Positions 15,703 to 24,785 of a stretch of 64,000 nucleotides of DNA are shown one piece after another. How positions within the stretch are numbered: the stretch's first letter is position 1; the number at the start of each line of letters is the position of its first letter. The notes beneath the pieces were generated by a model that was given only the letters and a program-made list of their open reading frames with translations, did not search any database and was not told the DNA's origin. Both the position numbers and the translations under genes were made by a program. The DNA is from DATBLE01 sp963791425 (GTDB lineage: Bacteria; Actinomycetota; Thermoleophilia; Gaiellales; Gaiellaceae): the NCBI GenBank assembly GCA_963791425.1, contig CAWBSE010000004.1:806001-870000 (forward strand). Direction: 5' to 3'.

Positions 15703-16593
15703 CTAGGTCACGGCCAGGATCACGGCGCTGGTCGCCGCCCAGGCGGCCAGCGTGATCAGGATCGGCACATCGGTGAGCAGCACGTTCTCGGGCTCCTCGC
15801 CGAGGTTCTGGCGGTGGAGCAGCAGCAGGTAGCGGAAGACGCCGTAGACCACGAACGGGACGGTCGCCATCATCGCCTTCGAGTCGCGGGCGCCGAACGT
15901 GTACAGCCCGTACGCGATCACGGTGCAGGCGGCGACGATCGAGACGAGCTGGTCGACCAGTGCCAGCGAGTAGCCCTCCAGCACGGGCCGGCCGGGCGTC
16001 TGGTCGGCGCCGACGAGCACGAGCTCGGCGCGGCGTTTCGCGAGCGCGAGGAAGAGCGCGAGCAGGCCCGTGCAGATCAGCAGCCACGGCGAGATCCGCA
16101 CGTTCACGGCCTCCGCTCCGGCGCTCGCCCGCAGGACGAACAGCGCGGCGATCACCATCACGTCGATCAGCACGAGGTGCTTCAGCCCGGCCGAGTACGC
16201 GACCTGTAACCCCAAGAACGCCGCCATGAACGCGACCGACCACGGCCCGAGCCATGCGGTCAACGCGAACGCCGCCACCGCCAGCACCGCCGACAGCGTC
16301 AGCGCCACCCGGACGGGCAGCTCGCCGCTGGCCACCGGCCGCAGCCGCTTCACGGGATGCTCCCGGTCGTGCGGCGCATCCCGAACGTCGTTGCCGAGAT
16401 AGGACGCGCTCGAGGCCGCGCAGTACGCGACGAACGCGACGCACGCGTCCAGCCACAGACTCTTGTCGCCGAGCTTGCCCGCGAACAACAGCCCCGCGAA
16501 CAACAGCAGGTTCTTCGTCCACTGGCGCGGGCGCAGCCCGATCAGGGCGGCGCGCGCGACCGAGCGCGGTGCGGCGACGGCGGTCACGGCCAT
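15703..16593 (-). CDS. UbiA-family prenyltransferase (decaprenyl-phosphate phosphoribosyltransferase-like)
   Basis: Polytopic enzyme of 296 residues with about eight to nine membrane helices. The first conserved Asp motif is NDVRDAPHDREHPVKRLRP (near residues 68-86), and the N-terminal LRPRQWTKNLLLFAGLLFAGKL is typical of actinobacterial decaprenylphosphoryl-5-phosphoribose synthases (UbiA of mycobacteria). Those enzymes make the arabinose donor precursor for the cell wall. The second Asp motif (YSAGLKHLVLIDVMVIA) is also present. Substrate specificity within the superfamily is inferred from the N-terminal signature. Confidence 0.88.
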   Translation of the reverse strand: MAVTAVAAPRSVARAALIGLRPRQWTKNLLLFAGLLFAGKLGDKSLWLDACVAFVAYCAASSASYLGNDVRDAPHDREHPVKRLRPVASGELPVRVALTLSAVLAVAAFALTAWLGPWSVAFMAAFLGLQVAYSAGLKHLVLIDVMVIAALFVLRASAGAEAVNVRISPWLLICTGLLALFLALAKRRAELVLVGADQTPGRPVLEGYSLALVDQLVSIVAACTVIAYGLYTFGARDSKAMMATVPFVVYGVFRYLLLLHRQNLGEEPENVLLTDVPILITLAAWAATSAVILAVT

Positions 16594-16610
16594 GGCCTGA
16601 GGATCGTAGA

Positions 16611-18011
16611 TCAGTTGGGCGGGTTCGCCGGAAGCTTGAGGTCGAACCGGCTGCCCTCGCCGACCTCGCTATCCAGTTCGATCCGGCCGCCGAGCGCCAC
16701 CGCCAGCTCGCGGGCGATCGCGAGGCCGAGCCCCGTCCCGCCGCCGTCGCGCGACCAGAACGGCCGGAAGATCCGCTCGCGGTCGGACGGCTTGATCCCC
16801 GGGCCCGAGTCGGCCACCGACACGGAGACGGTGCCGTTGGCGGTTGCGAGGGCCACCTCGACCCGCCCGCCGTCGGGCGTCCAGCGGAAGGCGTTCGAGA
16901 GCAGGTTCGAGACGATCTGGAAGACGCGGTCCCCGTCGGACACGATCACCGGCCCACCGTTCGACCGGCAGCGGTAGTCGATCTCACGCCGGCGCGCCTC
17001 CTCGCCGAACACCGCGTACACCTCGTCGACGAGGCGGCCCATGTCGACCTCCTCGTGCAGCACGGTGAAGCGGTGCGCGTCGAGCTTGGCGAGATCCAGG
17101 ACGTCGCCGACCAGCCGCTCGAGCCGCTCTGCCTCGGCGGCGACGACCGTCAGCGACTCGGCCTCCGCGTCGGGATCCTCGAGCAGGCCTTCCCGGAGCG
17201 CCTCGACGTGGCCGCGGATCGCGGTCAGCGGCGTGCGCAGCTCGTGCGAGACCGACATCAGGAAGTTGCGCTCCTGCTCCTCCGCCTCCGACAGCCGCGC
17301 GGCCATCTCGCGGAACCGGTCGGACAGGTGGCTGACCTCCCCGGTCCCCGGCACGTTCGGCAGGTCGATGTCGTAGTCGCCCTCGGCGATCTGATCGGCC
17401 GCGTGTGAGAGCGCGAGCACCGGTGTCGCGATCCGCCGGGACAGGTACCAGGCGAGCAGGGCGGCGACGAGGAGGCCGACGCCGAGCGCGACCAGCAGCA
17501 ACTCGACCAGCGAGAACCACCCCTGGGTGAGGTCGGTCTTCTTCCGCGAGACGACGAGGGCGCCGAAGTTCTGGCCCTCGAGTACGAGCGGCTGGCCGAC
17601 GGCCAGATACGTCCTGCTCTCGCCCGGCGGCGTGAACTCGAACGTGACCACCTTCTTGCCGTCGATCAGGACCTGCCACTCGCTGCCGACCTCGGCGCGC
17701 GACAGCGTGCGCAGGCCGGACGCGCTGCGGAAGAACACGGGCGCGCCGACGTAGTAGAGGCGGGCGCCGGTCGCCTTCTCGAGCTGCGGGCCTGCGAAGT
17801 CCGGTGCCGACCGGCCCTCGTCGATCGACCGGATCGCCTGCTGGGCGTAGAGGTCGGAGAGGCCGATCGCCTCGCGCTTCAGCTCGGCGAGGGACTGGGA
17901 GCGGACGTGGTCCTGGAAGAGCTGGACCGCGATCGCGGTCGTGATGATGCCGACGAGCGCGACCCCTGCCAGATAGAACGCCGGCAGGCGGAAGCGCAGC
18001 GACCTGAACAT
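16611..18011 (-). CDS. HAMP-domain sensor histidine kinase
   Basis: Membrane sensor of 466 residues. Two membrane helices (about 9-30 and 165-190) flank an extracytoplasmic sensor domain. A HAMP linker, the phosphorylated His in FLMSVSHELRTPLTAIRGH and the ATP-binding domain follow: N box QIVSNLLSNAFRW, G1 DSGPGI, G2 GGTGLGLAIAREL. Start taken at ATG 18011. It lies seven bases after the cognate response regulator gene, so the two form a canonical pair. Confidence 0.95.
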   Translation of the reverse strand: MFRSLRFRLPAFYLAGVALVGIITTAIAVQLFQDHVRSQSLAELKREAIGLSDLYAQQAIRSIDEGRSAPDFAGPQLEKATGARLYYVGAPVFFRSASGLRTLSRAEVGSEWQVLIDGKKVVTFEFTPPGESRTYLAVGQPLVLEGQNFGALVVSRKKTDLTQGWFSLVELLLVALGVGLLVAALLAWYLSRRIATPVLALSHAADQIAEGDYDIDLPNVPGTGEVSHLSDRFREMAARLSEAEEQERNFLMSVSHELRTPLTAIRGHVEALREGLLEDPDAEAESLTVVAAEAERLERLVGDVLDLAKLDAHRFTVLHEEVDMGRLVDEVYAVFGEEARRREIDYRCRSNGGPVIVSDGDRVFQIVSNLLSNAFRWTPDGGRVEVALATANGTVSVSVADSGPGIKPSDRERIFRPFWSRDGGGTGLGLAIARELAVALGGRIELDSEVGEGSRFDLKLPANPPN

Positions 18012-18018
18012 GGCCGGA

Positions 18019-18711
18019 CTAGACGGGCGCCGCATCCTTCGCGGGCGCAACCTTGTACCCGACCCCCCAGACGGTCACGATCGGCGACGCGTCGCCGAGC
18101 TTGCGGCGCAGCTGCCGGACGTGGACGTCGACGGTGCGGGTGTCGCCGGCGAAGGTGTAGCCCCAGACGCGCTCGAGCAGCTGGTCGCGCGTCAGGACGA
18201 GGCCGCGATGGTCGAGCAGCTCCCAGAGGAGGTCGAACTCCTTCGGGGCGAGCTGGATCTCCTCTTCGCCGACCTTGACCTCGCGCCGGCCGGCGTCGAT
18301 GTGCAGCTGCCCGTGGTGGAGCTGCTTGCTCTCGATCTGGCGGCGCTCCGGCGAGGCACGGCGGAGGATCGACTTCACCCGGGCGACGAGCTCGCGCGGG
18401 TTGAACGGCTTGGTCAGATAGTCGTCGGCGCCGACCTCGAGGCCGATGATCTTGTCCACGTCCTCGTCGCGCGCGGTCAGCATCAGGATCGGGACGTCGG
18501 AAGTCTTGCGGATGCGCCGGCAGACCTCGATGCCGTCGATGTCGGGCAGCATCAGGTCGAGAATGATCAGCGCAGGCGGCGACGCCTGGAACTGGGCGAG
18601 CGCCTCGTTTCCGGTGGCGGCGGTGCGAACGGTGTAGCCCGCGTTCTTGAGGTAGAGCGCGACAAAGGACGCGATCGAGGTCTCGTCCTCGACGACCAGA
18701 ACGGACTGCAT
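18019..18711 (-). CDS. OmpR/PhoB-family response regulator
   Basis: Regulator of 230 residues with an intact receiver: acidic EDE near residue 8, phosphoacceptor Asp in ALIILDLMLPDIDG, Thr in LMLTARDED and Lys in YLTKPF. The winged-helix effector domain has the usual FDLLWELLDHRGLVLTRDQLLERVWGY recognition region and ends with TVWGVGYK. It precedes the histidine kinase by seven bases and follows the secreted protein by 11 bases, suggesting a three-gene unit. Confidence 0.96.
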   Translation of the reverse strand: MQSVLVVEDETSIASFVALYLKNAGYTVRTAATGNEALAQFQASPPALIILDLMLPDIDGIEVCRRIRKTSDVPILMLTARDEDVDKIIGLEVGADDYLTKPFNPRELVARVKSILRRASPERRQIESKQLHHGQLHIDAGRREVKVGEEEIQLAPKEFDLLWELLDHRGLVLTRDQLLERVWGYTFAGDTRTVDVHVRQLRRKLGDASPIVTVWGVGYKVAPAKDAAPV

Positions 18712-18722
18712 GTTCCGGCTGC

Positions 18723-19259
18723 TCACTTTCCGAACGGCGGGGTGGGTGGCACCTGACCGAGCGTATACGCGGTCGGGTGACCCGGGAGCGGCTGGTACGT
18801 GCCGCCGTTGATCGAGAAGCGGCCGGGCAGGTCGGTGAAGCCCGTCGCGTCGAGTGTGACCGTGCCGCGTCCGACGGCGCTCACGTCGATCCCCACGGCG
18901 AGGATCTGCACCTTGTACAGGCCGCCGATCATCCGGAAGCGAACGTCCTCGCCGATGTACAGCGTCTTGTTGCCGCCGAGATCGCGGATCCGCTCGGCTC
19001 CGTAGACGACCGGCCCGCTGCCGTCGCCCGCGACCGGGTCCTCGACGATCAGCCGGCCCGAGTCGAACCGGCCGAGAATTCCGCCCCGCGCGCGGATGAC
19101 GACGCTGCCGCGGCCGTTGTCGACTACGAGCGTCCCGTCTCCGGGAGCAAGCTCGGCTGCCCACACCGCCTCAGCAGCGAACGCTGCCACGGGCAGGGTG
19201 AGTGCCAGAACAAGGACAAGCAAGGTGAAGCGCCGCATCGCCACTCTCAGTATCGCCAC
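18723..19259 (-). CDS. Secreted protein of unknown function
   Basis: Protein of 178 residues (171 if it starts at the second ATG, 19238). A basic N-terminus and hydrophobic stretch RRFTLLVLVLALTLPVAAFAAEA form a signal peptide. The mature part is beta-rich with many Gly residues (DGTLVVDNGRGSVVIRARGGILGRF, GGLYKVQILAVGIDVSAVGRG). It resembles no enzyme family I recognise. Being first in a unit with a histidine kinase and regulator, it could be a sensor partner or a target of the two-component system. Confidence 0.72.
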   Translation of the reverse strand: MAILRVAMRRFTLLVLVLALTLPVAAFAAEAVWAAELAPGDGTLVVDNGRGSVVIRARGGILGRFDSGRLIVEDPVAGDGSGPVVYGAERIRDLGGNKTLYIGEDVRFRMIGGLYKVQILAVGIDVSAVGRGTVTLDATGFTDLPGRFSINGGTYQPLPGHPTAYTLGQVPPTPPFGK

Positions 19260-19317
19260 CCCTGTTGTGATCCGTCTAATCGAGATGTAAGAAGAGTGTA
19301 AGAGCGAATCCCGCGCA

Positions 19318-19995
19318 TCAACAGTGCGTATCGACCAATTTGGCCGCCGGCCCGAGCGGAACGTGGTACCGGCGGGCCAGTACGGCCAGCCGCCGGCGGT
19401 ACACGTCCATGTCGGGCTTGACCCAATCGCCGTGGGTCTGGCAGCGCCAGGCGGCGTACAGCTCGTGGTGGTACGGGCTGGTCAGGCTCTCGTTGTGGCC
19501 GATCACGTTGCGCAGCTGGATGTGGTACTGGGCCATCAGCCAGGCGGTCAGCCGCAGCGACGCGCCCAGCTGGCGCGGGTTGCCGAGGATCGCGGCGTCG
19601 CTCGTCCCGACGTGCTCGATCCCGATCGCCGTGTAGTTGAGCCCGACCGTGTGCCGGCACATGACCGTCAGCGGCACGAGCTGGTAGATCGTGCCGTCCT
19701 TGTCGACGATGAAGTGCGCACAGACGCCGGGCAGCTCGTGGAGCTCGCTGTCGGGCGTGTCCGAGTAGAAGGTGTTGTAGGCCGAGGAGAACGTGTCGGA
19801 GGCGGTGTAGTGCTCGACGATCACCTTCGGGTCGGTCAGCCGCCAGGTGTTCACGTTGTAGTGGCGCTTCGCGTAGGCGGCCATCTCGGCCTTGCGCTGC
19901 GCGCCGAACGGGATCGGCTTCGAGACGATCGCCGGCTTCGGAGGCGAGGCGGACGGCGCGAGCAGCGCCAGGATGATGACGAGAAGCGCCTTCAC
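19318..19995 (-). CDS. N-acetylmuramoyl-L-alanine amidase (Amidase_2 / PGRP fold)
   Basis: Secreted peptidoglycan hydrolase of 225 residues. A signal sequence (LLVIILALLAPSAS) is followed by an Amidase_2 domain. Likely zinc ligands are His in VEHYTAS, His in IGHNES and a later His in CQTHGDW. Supporting motifs are GVCAHFIVDKDGTIYQLVPL and TAIGIEHVG. The enzyme would cut between MurNAc and L-Ala. It heads a run of envelope genes with a beta-lactamase-fold protein and a glycosidase-like protein upstream on the same strand. GTG start, eight bases from a TACCGT box. Confidence 0.9.
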   Translation of the reverse strand: MKALLVIILALLAPSASPPKPAIVSKPIPFGAQRKAEMAAYAKRHYNVNTWRLTDPKVIVEHYTASDTFSSAYNTFYSDTPDSELHELPGVCAHFIVDKDGTIYQLVPLTVMCRHTVGLNYTAIGIEHVGTSDAAILGNPRQLGASLRLTAWLMAQYHIQLRNVIGHNESLTSPYHHELYAAWRCQTHGDWVKPDMDVYRRRLAVLARRYHVPLGPAAKLVDTHC

Positions 19996-20010
19996 GGGCG
20001 CCCACGGTAG

Positions 20011-21105
20011 CTACCCCAGGTGCTGGAGGCGGCGGAGCATGGCCCTGGCGGTGCGCCCGGCGAGCACGTCGGAGGCGACGCCGACGCCGCTTCCGTACGT
20101 CATCACCGCGGCGACGAACACCCCGCCCGGCCAGTAGACCAGCCCCGCGTCGTGGCGCCCGTCGGAGATCCAGCCGGCCTTGTGCATCAGCGTGTACGGC
20201 CCGCCCGCGATGTACCGGCCGAGCTTGCCGCGGTCGGGGACGTGAGCGAGCAGATAGAGCAGGTAGCGCGCGTCCGACGGGGTGAAGGCGGTGCCGTACC
20301 GGGCGAAGAGCGGCCCACGTCCCCCGGCGGCGAGGTGCAGGTACGCGAACAGGCGGGCCAGGTCGAAGGCGGTCGTGTACTTGCAGCAGGGGAACGACGG
20401 CTGGCTGTTCACCCGCACGGGAATCGGCGGCAGCACGGGCGTTCCGTGCAGATAGCCGCCGCCCATCCACGTGTCGCCGATACCGAGGCCGCGGAGCAGG
20501 TCGTCGACTGCGCTGCCGCCGCCGAAGGTCGACTCGGTCGCGTTGGCGGCGTCGTTGTCGGAGACGAGCAGCATCTGGCGCAGCAGCGAGTCGAGGTACG
20601 AGCCGGGCTCGGGCTTCCCGCTGTGGGCGCGGAGCGCCTCGATCGCGATCGCCACCTTCAGGGTCGAGGCGGCCGGGAACCGCGCCTTCGCGTTCCAGGC
20701 CCCACCGTGGCCGGAGACGAGATCCTCGACGTAGAGAGCGCTCGTGCCCGGGAACGACCGTGCGAGCTCTCCGACGACCCGCGAGAGCCCGTCGTCCTTC
20801 GTTCCCCGGACCGCGTGCGGCTCGGCGGAGCGCGGCAGCCCGAAGACGTGCTGCACGGATGCACGCTCGGTCGCCTGCCCCGGCGCGTAGGCGGCGACCC
20901 GGACGGTCTCGTCGTGCCGCGGGAGCGACACCGCGAAGTCGAAGCTGCCGCCGTTCACCCTGCGCACGGCGATCGTCTTGTCACCGACCCGGACGACGAT
21001 CGCCCAGGCGCCGTGCGGGACGCGGCCGGCGATCCGCCCGAACGACACCTCGCGCTCGGCAGGCGCCACCAGCACCAGCGGCGGCGGGGGTGCGGCGACG
21101 ATCAC
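20011..21105 (-). CDS. Class A beta-lactamase-fold serine hydrolase
   Basis: Protein of 364 residues. Residues about 1-115 form a beta-rich N-terminal region that looks like an Ig-type domain. The rest is a class A beta-lactamase fold. The active-site SxxK is STLK in FPAASTLKVAIAIEAL, SDN is in LLVSDNDAAN, and the third motif is HKAG in LMHKAGWISDG, where most lactamases have KTG. The Ala for Thr and the unusual N-terminal domain argue against a simple antibiotic-resistance enzyme. It may be a D,D-peptidase-like or sporulation-type homologue. Start overlaps the upstream gene by four bases. Confidence 0.82.
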   Translation of the reverse strand: MIVAAPPPPLVLVAPAEREVSFGRIAGRVPHGAWAIVVRVGDKTIAVRRVNGGSFDFAVSLPRHDETVRVAAYAPGQATERASVQHVFGLPRSAEPHAVRGTKDDGLSRVVGELARSFPGTSALYVEDLVSGHGGAWNAKARFPAASTLKVAIAIEALRAHSGKPEPGSYLDSLLRQMLLVSDNDAANATESTFGGGSAVDDLLRGLGIGDTWMGGGYLHGTPVLPPIPVRVNSQPSFPCCKYTTAFDLARLFAYLHLAAGGRGPLFARYGTAFTPSDARYLLYLLAHVPDRGKLGRYIAGGPYTLMHKAGWISDGRHDAGLVYWPGGVFVAAVMTYGSGVGVASDVLAGRTARAMLRRLQHLG

Positions 21106-22286
21106 CCGCCGAGCGCTTCGCGGGTGTACACGCCCTCGGGGTTCCAGAGCATGTACCCGCGGGCGTGCTGCCTGCGGACGGCGGCGACCTGGTCGGTCAC
21201 CTCGACCAGGCCGTACTGGTGGGCGAGCGAGAAGTCCTGCAGCCAGGGGATCAGAACCGCCTTCCCCTTCACCTGGCGGCGGAAGTCGAGGAGGGCACGC
21301 GCGACGGTCCGGCCCGGGTAGGCGTCGGGATCGGCGATCCCGTACTCACCCGAGGAGAAGTGCGACGGGTAGACCATCGGGTAGATCGCGTCGAGGTACC
21401 CGGCGATCTTCTTCGGAACCTGGCCGATGCCGAGGTCGTGCGTGGCCGCCAGCCCGAAGACGTCGGCCGAGACGCGCACGCCGAGCGGGTGCAGCGCGGA
21501 TGACGCGTACTCGAGGAACCGGGCGATCGTCGCTCCCTTGGGCTCGGCGACCCTGTGCCGGTAGACGATCTGCGAGAGGTCGCCGTCGCTCGGGAAGCGG
21601 ACGTAGTCGAACTGGATCTCGTCGAACCCGGCCTTCGCCGCAGCGACGCCGACGCCGACCGCGTACCGCCAGACGCGCTTGTCGTACGGGTTGACCCAGC
21701 CCAGACCGCCGTTGTTCAGCCAGCGCGAGCCGTCGGGCCGGAGCACCGCAAGCCCGGGCCGCGCGGCGGAGAGCGTCGGATCCTCGAAGACCACGACCCG
21801 GCCGATCAGGTACATCCCGGCGGCGTGCACCTTCTCGACCACCGACTCGACCTCGTAGTAGGGCCGCGCGGCGCCGGTCCGGCGCGCGAGCGCGGGCACC
21901 TGCGGCGTGACGAAGCCGACGTACCCGTTCTCGTCCTTGACGTCGAGCTCGATCGTGTTCAGCCCGTACGCGTCGAGTGCGGTGTAGTCGTCGATCTTCC
22001 CCGGAAGCCCGGCCAGCGGCGCGGTGACGTGGATCCCGCGCACCTCGCGTGGATACGGGCGCGGCGTCAGCGGCTTGTCGACGCGGATCGGCGGCCGTGA
22101 GGCCGGGACCGTGCCGTTGCCGTGCGTGCTGGAGATCTGGGTCGCGCCCAGGCCGATGCCCGCGCCGAGGGCGAGCAGGATCGCCGCTGCCGCGATGCGC
22201 CTCCGCCTGCGCTTGATCAGCGCCTGACGGCGGCGCTCTCTGAAGCGCTCGTTGGCTTCAGCGCGCGGATGGATATACCTGGGCAA
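21102..22286 (-). CDS. Putative glycoside hydrolase (DUF4015, GH-like TIM barrel)
   Basis: Protein of 394 residues with a basic N-terminus and one membrane anchor (AAAAILLALGAGIGLGAT, residues about 32-50). A TIM-barrel domain follows that begins REVRGIHVTAPLAGLPGKIDDY. The diagnostic FDEIQFDYVRFPSDG holds the conserved acidic residues of the DUF4015 family. DAIYPMVYPSHFSSGEYG and AVLIPWLQDF are later barrel motifs. The substrate is probably a cell-surface polysaccharide but is not known. Its stop overlaps the beta-lactamase-fold gene start. Confidence 0.88.
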   Translation of the reverse strand: MPRYIHPRAEANERFRERRRQALIKRRRRRIAAAAILLALGAGIGLGATQISSTHGNGTVPASRPPIRVDKPLTPRPYPREVRGIHVTAPLAGLPGKIDDYTALDAYGLNTIELDVKDENGYVGFVTPQVPALARRTGAARPYYEVESVVEKVHAAGMYLIGRVVVFEDPTLSAARPGLAVLRPDGSRWLNNGGLGWVNPYDKRVWRYAVGVGVAAAKAGFDEIQFDYVRFPSDGDLSQIVYRHRVAEPKGATIARFLEYASSALHPLGVRVSADVFGLAATHDLGIGQVPKKIAGYLDAIYPMVYPSHFSSGEYGIADPDAYPGRTVARALLDFRRQVKGKAVLIPWLQDFSLAHQYGLVEVTDQVAAVRRQHARGYMLWNPEGVYTREALGG

Positions 22287-22313
22287 CGAACCCCTAAGGG
22301 TAAGTGCGGGCGG

Positions 22314-23321
22314 TTATCCCTGCAACCAGCGGAAACCGACAGGTGCCGCCGAGGCGGGCAACGGGCTCGTCGGCAGGCCCGGCGGCGTGGGCACGAGGTT
22401 GTACTCCCCCGGCGCCACGTCGTTTGCGGCATGGGGGTGGAACAGCGACGCGAGGTACTGGATCTGGCCGCGGCCGGGGCCGAGCTCGAACTGCCCTCCG
22501 CCGTACAGCGCGATCCCGCGCTCGGCACAGGTGTCGTAGAAGTGGAACAGGCCTCTGGCCGAGCCGAAGCGCGACGGCTTCGAGTTGAGGATCTTCGGCG
22601 CGAAGGGCAGCGCGTCGACGTCGGCGACCGAATGGATCGGCGCGTCCCACGTGATCCGGTCGTGGTGCGGCGCGAGGATCGCGGCCTTCTCCGGGTCGGT
22701 GACGTCCGGGTCCTCGATCAGGACGTCCGGCAACGCGTCGATCAGCATCCGGTAGAGGCTCGGCGGCGGCGTGCGAGTGGCGTCGCGCCAGTCGTAGGTC
22801 TCCTTGAAGTCGATCACGTCGACCGTGCCGAGACGGGCCAGCTCCTCGACGAGCTCCCGGCCCCAGCTCGCCTCGGGGTCGAGCTTGAAGCGCATCCCGG
22901 GCAGCGAGTGCAGGCGCGCCGGGGTGCCGTCGGGGAGCGAGGTGGAGACGACGAAGGTGACCGGCTGCGGCTCGCGCCCGAGCACCTCGCGCAGGCTCCC
23001 CCCGGCCTGGCGCAGCGCGAGGTCGAGCGCGGCGCTCTCGAAGCCCCAGCGCCGGAGATCGGGCAGGCCCTCGAACCGGGCCGAGAGCGAGTCGAGCGTG
23101 TGCGTACCCGCGAGGTCGAGCACGGGGCCGGCGGCCTGGTGCCGGAGCTGGTCGTCGGCGTCGTAGACGACGTCCTCGCCGACGCCCTCCTCCCCGGCTC
23201 CGGCCAGGTGCACGACGGTCGTCCGCCGGACGAAGTCGGACGAGACGGCCTGCTCCAGCCCCTCGAGTTCGTACGAGTCGACGACGACCGGGAGGCCGGC
23301 GATCAGGGAGTACGTGCTCAC
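22314..23321 (-). CDS. Enolase-superfamily enzyme
   Basis: Protein of 335 residues with a mandelate racemase/muconate-lactonising-type barrel. Candidate catalytic residues are Lys146 (MRFKLDP) and Lys248 (LNSKPSRFG), with metal ligands Asp171 (VIDFKETY), Glu203 (LIEDPDV) and Asp226 (TWDAPIHS). The order matches the o-succinylbenzoate synthase/dipeptide-epimerase branch, but the specificity-determining ends are unusual, so the reaction stays open. GTG start at 23321 lies eight bases from a TACTCT box and 20 bases from the divergent antiporter gene. Confidence 0.85.
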   Translation of the reverse strand: MSTYSLIAGLPVVVDSYELEGLEQAVSSDFVRRTTVVHLAGAGEEGVGEDVVYDADDQLRHQAAGPVLDLAGTHTLDSLSARFEGLPDLRRWGFESAALDLALRQAGGSLREVLGREPQPVTFVVSTSLPDGTPARLHSLPGMRFKLDPEASWGRELVEELARLGTVDVIDFKETYDWRDATRTPPPSLYRMLIDALPDVLIEDPDVTDPEKAAILAPHHDRITWDAPIHSVADVDALPFAPKILNSKPSRFGSARGLFHFYDTCAERGIALYGGGQFELGPGRGQIQYLASLFHPHAANDVAPGEYNLVPTPPGLPTSPLPASAAPVGFRWLQG

Positions 23322-23341
23322 CGCCTGCGAGAGTACCGACC

Positions 23342-24550
23342 GTGAGCGAGCTCACCGATTTCGGTCTCGTCGTCCTCGTCGTGGCGGGCGCGTTCGCGTT
23401 CGGCCTCGGCGTGTACAAGCTGACGGAGCGCTTCCCGGTTCCGGCGCCGGCGCTCTTCCTGCTCGCGGCCGCGATCGCCTCCGACATCTGGCCCGGCCTG
23501 GAACGGCTCTCCACGGTCGACGTCGAGCGGTTCGCGGTCGTCGCGCTGGTCGTGATCCTGTTCGACGGCGGCATGCAGGTCGGGTGGCGCCGCTTCAAGG
23601 CTGCGGCGTTGCCGATCACCACCCTCGGCGTGTTCGGCACGTTCGGCACCGCCGCGCTGATGGCGGTGTTCGCGCACTCGCTCTTCGGGTTCAGCTGGAC
23701 GACCGCGGGCATCCTCGGCGCGGCGATCGCCCCGACCGATCCCGCGGTGATGTTCTCCGTGCTCGGCCGCCGCGAGATCGCCGGCCGGGCGGGGACGATC
23801 CTCGAGGGCGAGTCCGGCGCGAACGACCCGGTCGGGATCGCCCTGATGATCGGGATGCTCAACTTCGCCACGCACGACAACGCGACCTTCTGGACGGTCG
23901 TCCGCGAGTTCACCGTCGAGATGTCGGTCGGGCTGGCGATCGGGATCGCCGGCGCGATGATCGCGCTGCCGCTGATCCGGATGTCGCTCCCGAGCGAGGC
24001 GCTGTACCCGCTGCGCACGCTGGCGATCGCCGGCGTCATCTACGGCGTCGCGGCCGTGGCCCACGGCTCGGGGTTCCTCGCCGTTTTCGTCGCCGGCGTC
24101 CTGATCGGCGGGGCGGGCATCCCGCACAAGCGGCAGATCGAGCACTTCCACACGTCGCTCGCCAGCCTGGCCGAGATCGTCGTCTTCGCAGCTCTGGGGC
24201 TGACCATCCACCTCGGCAGCCTCGACGGCAGGACGGTCTGGCTCGACGGGATTCTCCTCGCGCTGCTGGTCGCCTTCGTCGCGCGGCCGCTGGTCGCCTG
24301 GCCGCTGCTGCTCCCCGTCCACCTCAGGCGGGGCGAGCGCATCTTCATCGTGTGGGGCGGCCTGAAGGGGGCGGTGCCGATCCTGCTCGCCGCGTTCGCG
24401 GTGATCGCCGGGGCGAAGGACGCCGACCGGATCTACGGGCTGGTGTTCGTCATCGTGCTCTTCTCGGTGCTCGTCCAGGGGACGTCGCTCCCGCTCGTCG
24501 CGGGGCGGCTGGGCGTGCCGATGCGGATGCGCGAGCCCGAAGAGACCTAG
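23342..24550 (+). CDS. Monovalent cation:proton antiporter, CPA1 family
   Basis: Polytopic transporter of 402 residues with about 12 membrane helices. The antiporter core is seen in ILFDGGMQVGWRRFK, AAIAPTDPAVMFSVL and the ion-binding segment LEGESGANDPVGIALMI, the ND motif of CPA1 exchangers. The end includes WGGLKGAVPILLAAFAV. It lacks the C-terminal TrkA-type regulatory domain often found in NhaP2/KefB-like proteins. It would exchange sodium or potassium for protons; the ion cannot be decided from sequence. GTG start. Confidence 0.92.
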   Translation: MSELTDFGLVVLVVAGAFAFGLGVYKLTERFPVPAPALFLLAAAIASDIWPGLERLSTVDVERFAVVALVVILFDGGMQVGWRRFKAAALPITTLGVFGTFGTAALMAVFAHSLFGFSWTTAGILGAAIAPTDPAVMFSVLGRREIAGRAGTILEGESGANDPVGIALMIGMLNFATHDNATFWTVVREFTVEMSVGLAIGIAGAMIALPLIRMSLPSEALYPLRTLAIAGVIYGVAAVAHGSGFLAVFVAGVLIGGAGIPHKRQIEHFHTSLASLAEIVVFAALGLTIHLGSLDGRTVWLDGILLALLVAFVARPLVAWPLLLPVHLRRGERIFIVWGGLKGAVPILLAAFAVIAGAKDADRIYGLVFVIVLFSVLVQGTSLPLVAGRLGVPMRMREPEET

Positions 24551-24750
24551 GCGACCTTGCGGGCGTGCCAGGTCGGGCCGACCGTCGTCCGCCGCTCCGG
24601 CGGCCGGTCGATCCGCACCCACCCGAGCCGTTCGGCCTGCGCCTCGCACAGCCGGCAGACCGTCTGCTCGCTGCCCGCCCCGTCCTCGCGCCAGTGGCCA
24701 AACGCTTCGCCGAGGAGCATGTTGCGCCCGCAGAGGGCACACGTGATCAT
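24547..24750 (-). CDS. Small zinc-ribbon-like protein
   Basis: Protein of 67 residues with two CxxC knuckles, CALC at the N-terminus and CRLC in the middle, spaced about 30 residues apart. The rest is basic (RIDRPPERRTT). It looks like a minimal zinc-binding, possibly nucleic-acid-binding protein. A TACCCT box (24758-24763) lies seven bases before the ATG, so transcription is probably leaderless. Its 3' end overlaps the antiporter stop by four bases in convergent orientation. Confidence 0.72.
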   Translation of the reverse strand: MITCALCGRNMLLGEAFGHWREDGAGSEQTVCRLCEAQAERLGWVRIDRPPERRTTVGPTWHARKVA

Positions 24751-24785
24751 GATCTCAAGGGTACGACGCCGGGCTGACGGAACCT

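Noticed and set aside
20011..21105. Antibiotic-resistance beta-lactamase
   Set aside because: The KTG motif is changed to KAG and there is an additional N-terminal domain. The neighbours are peptidoglycan and polysaccharide enzymes, so a cell-wall role is more likely.
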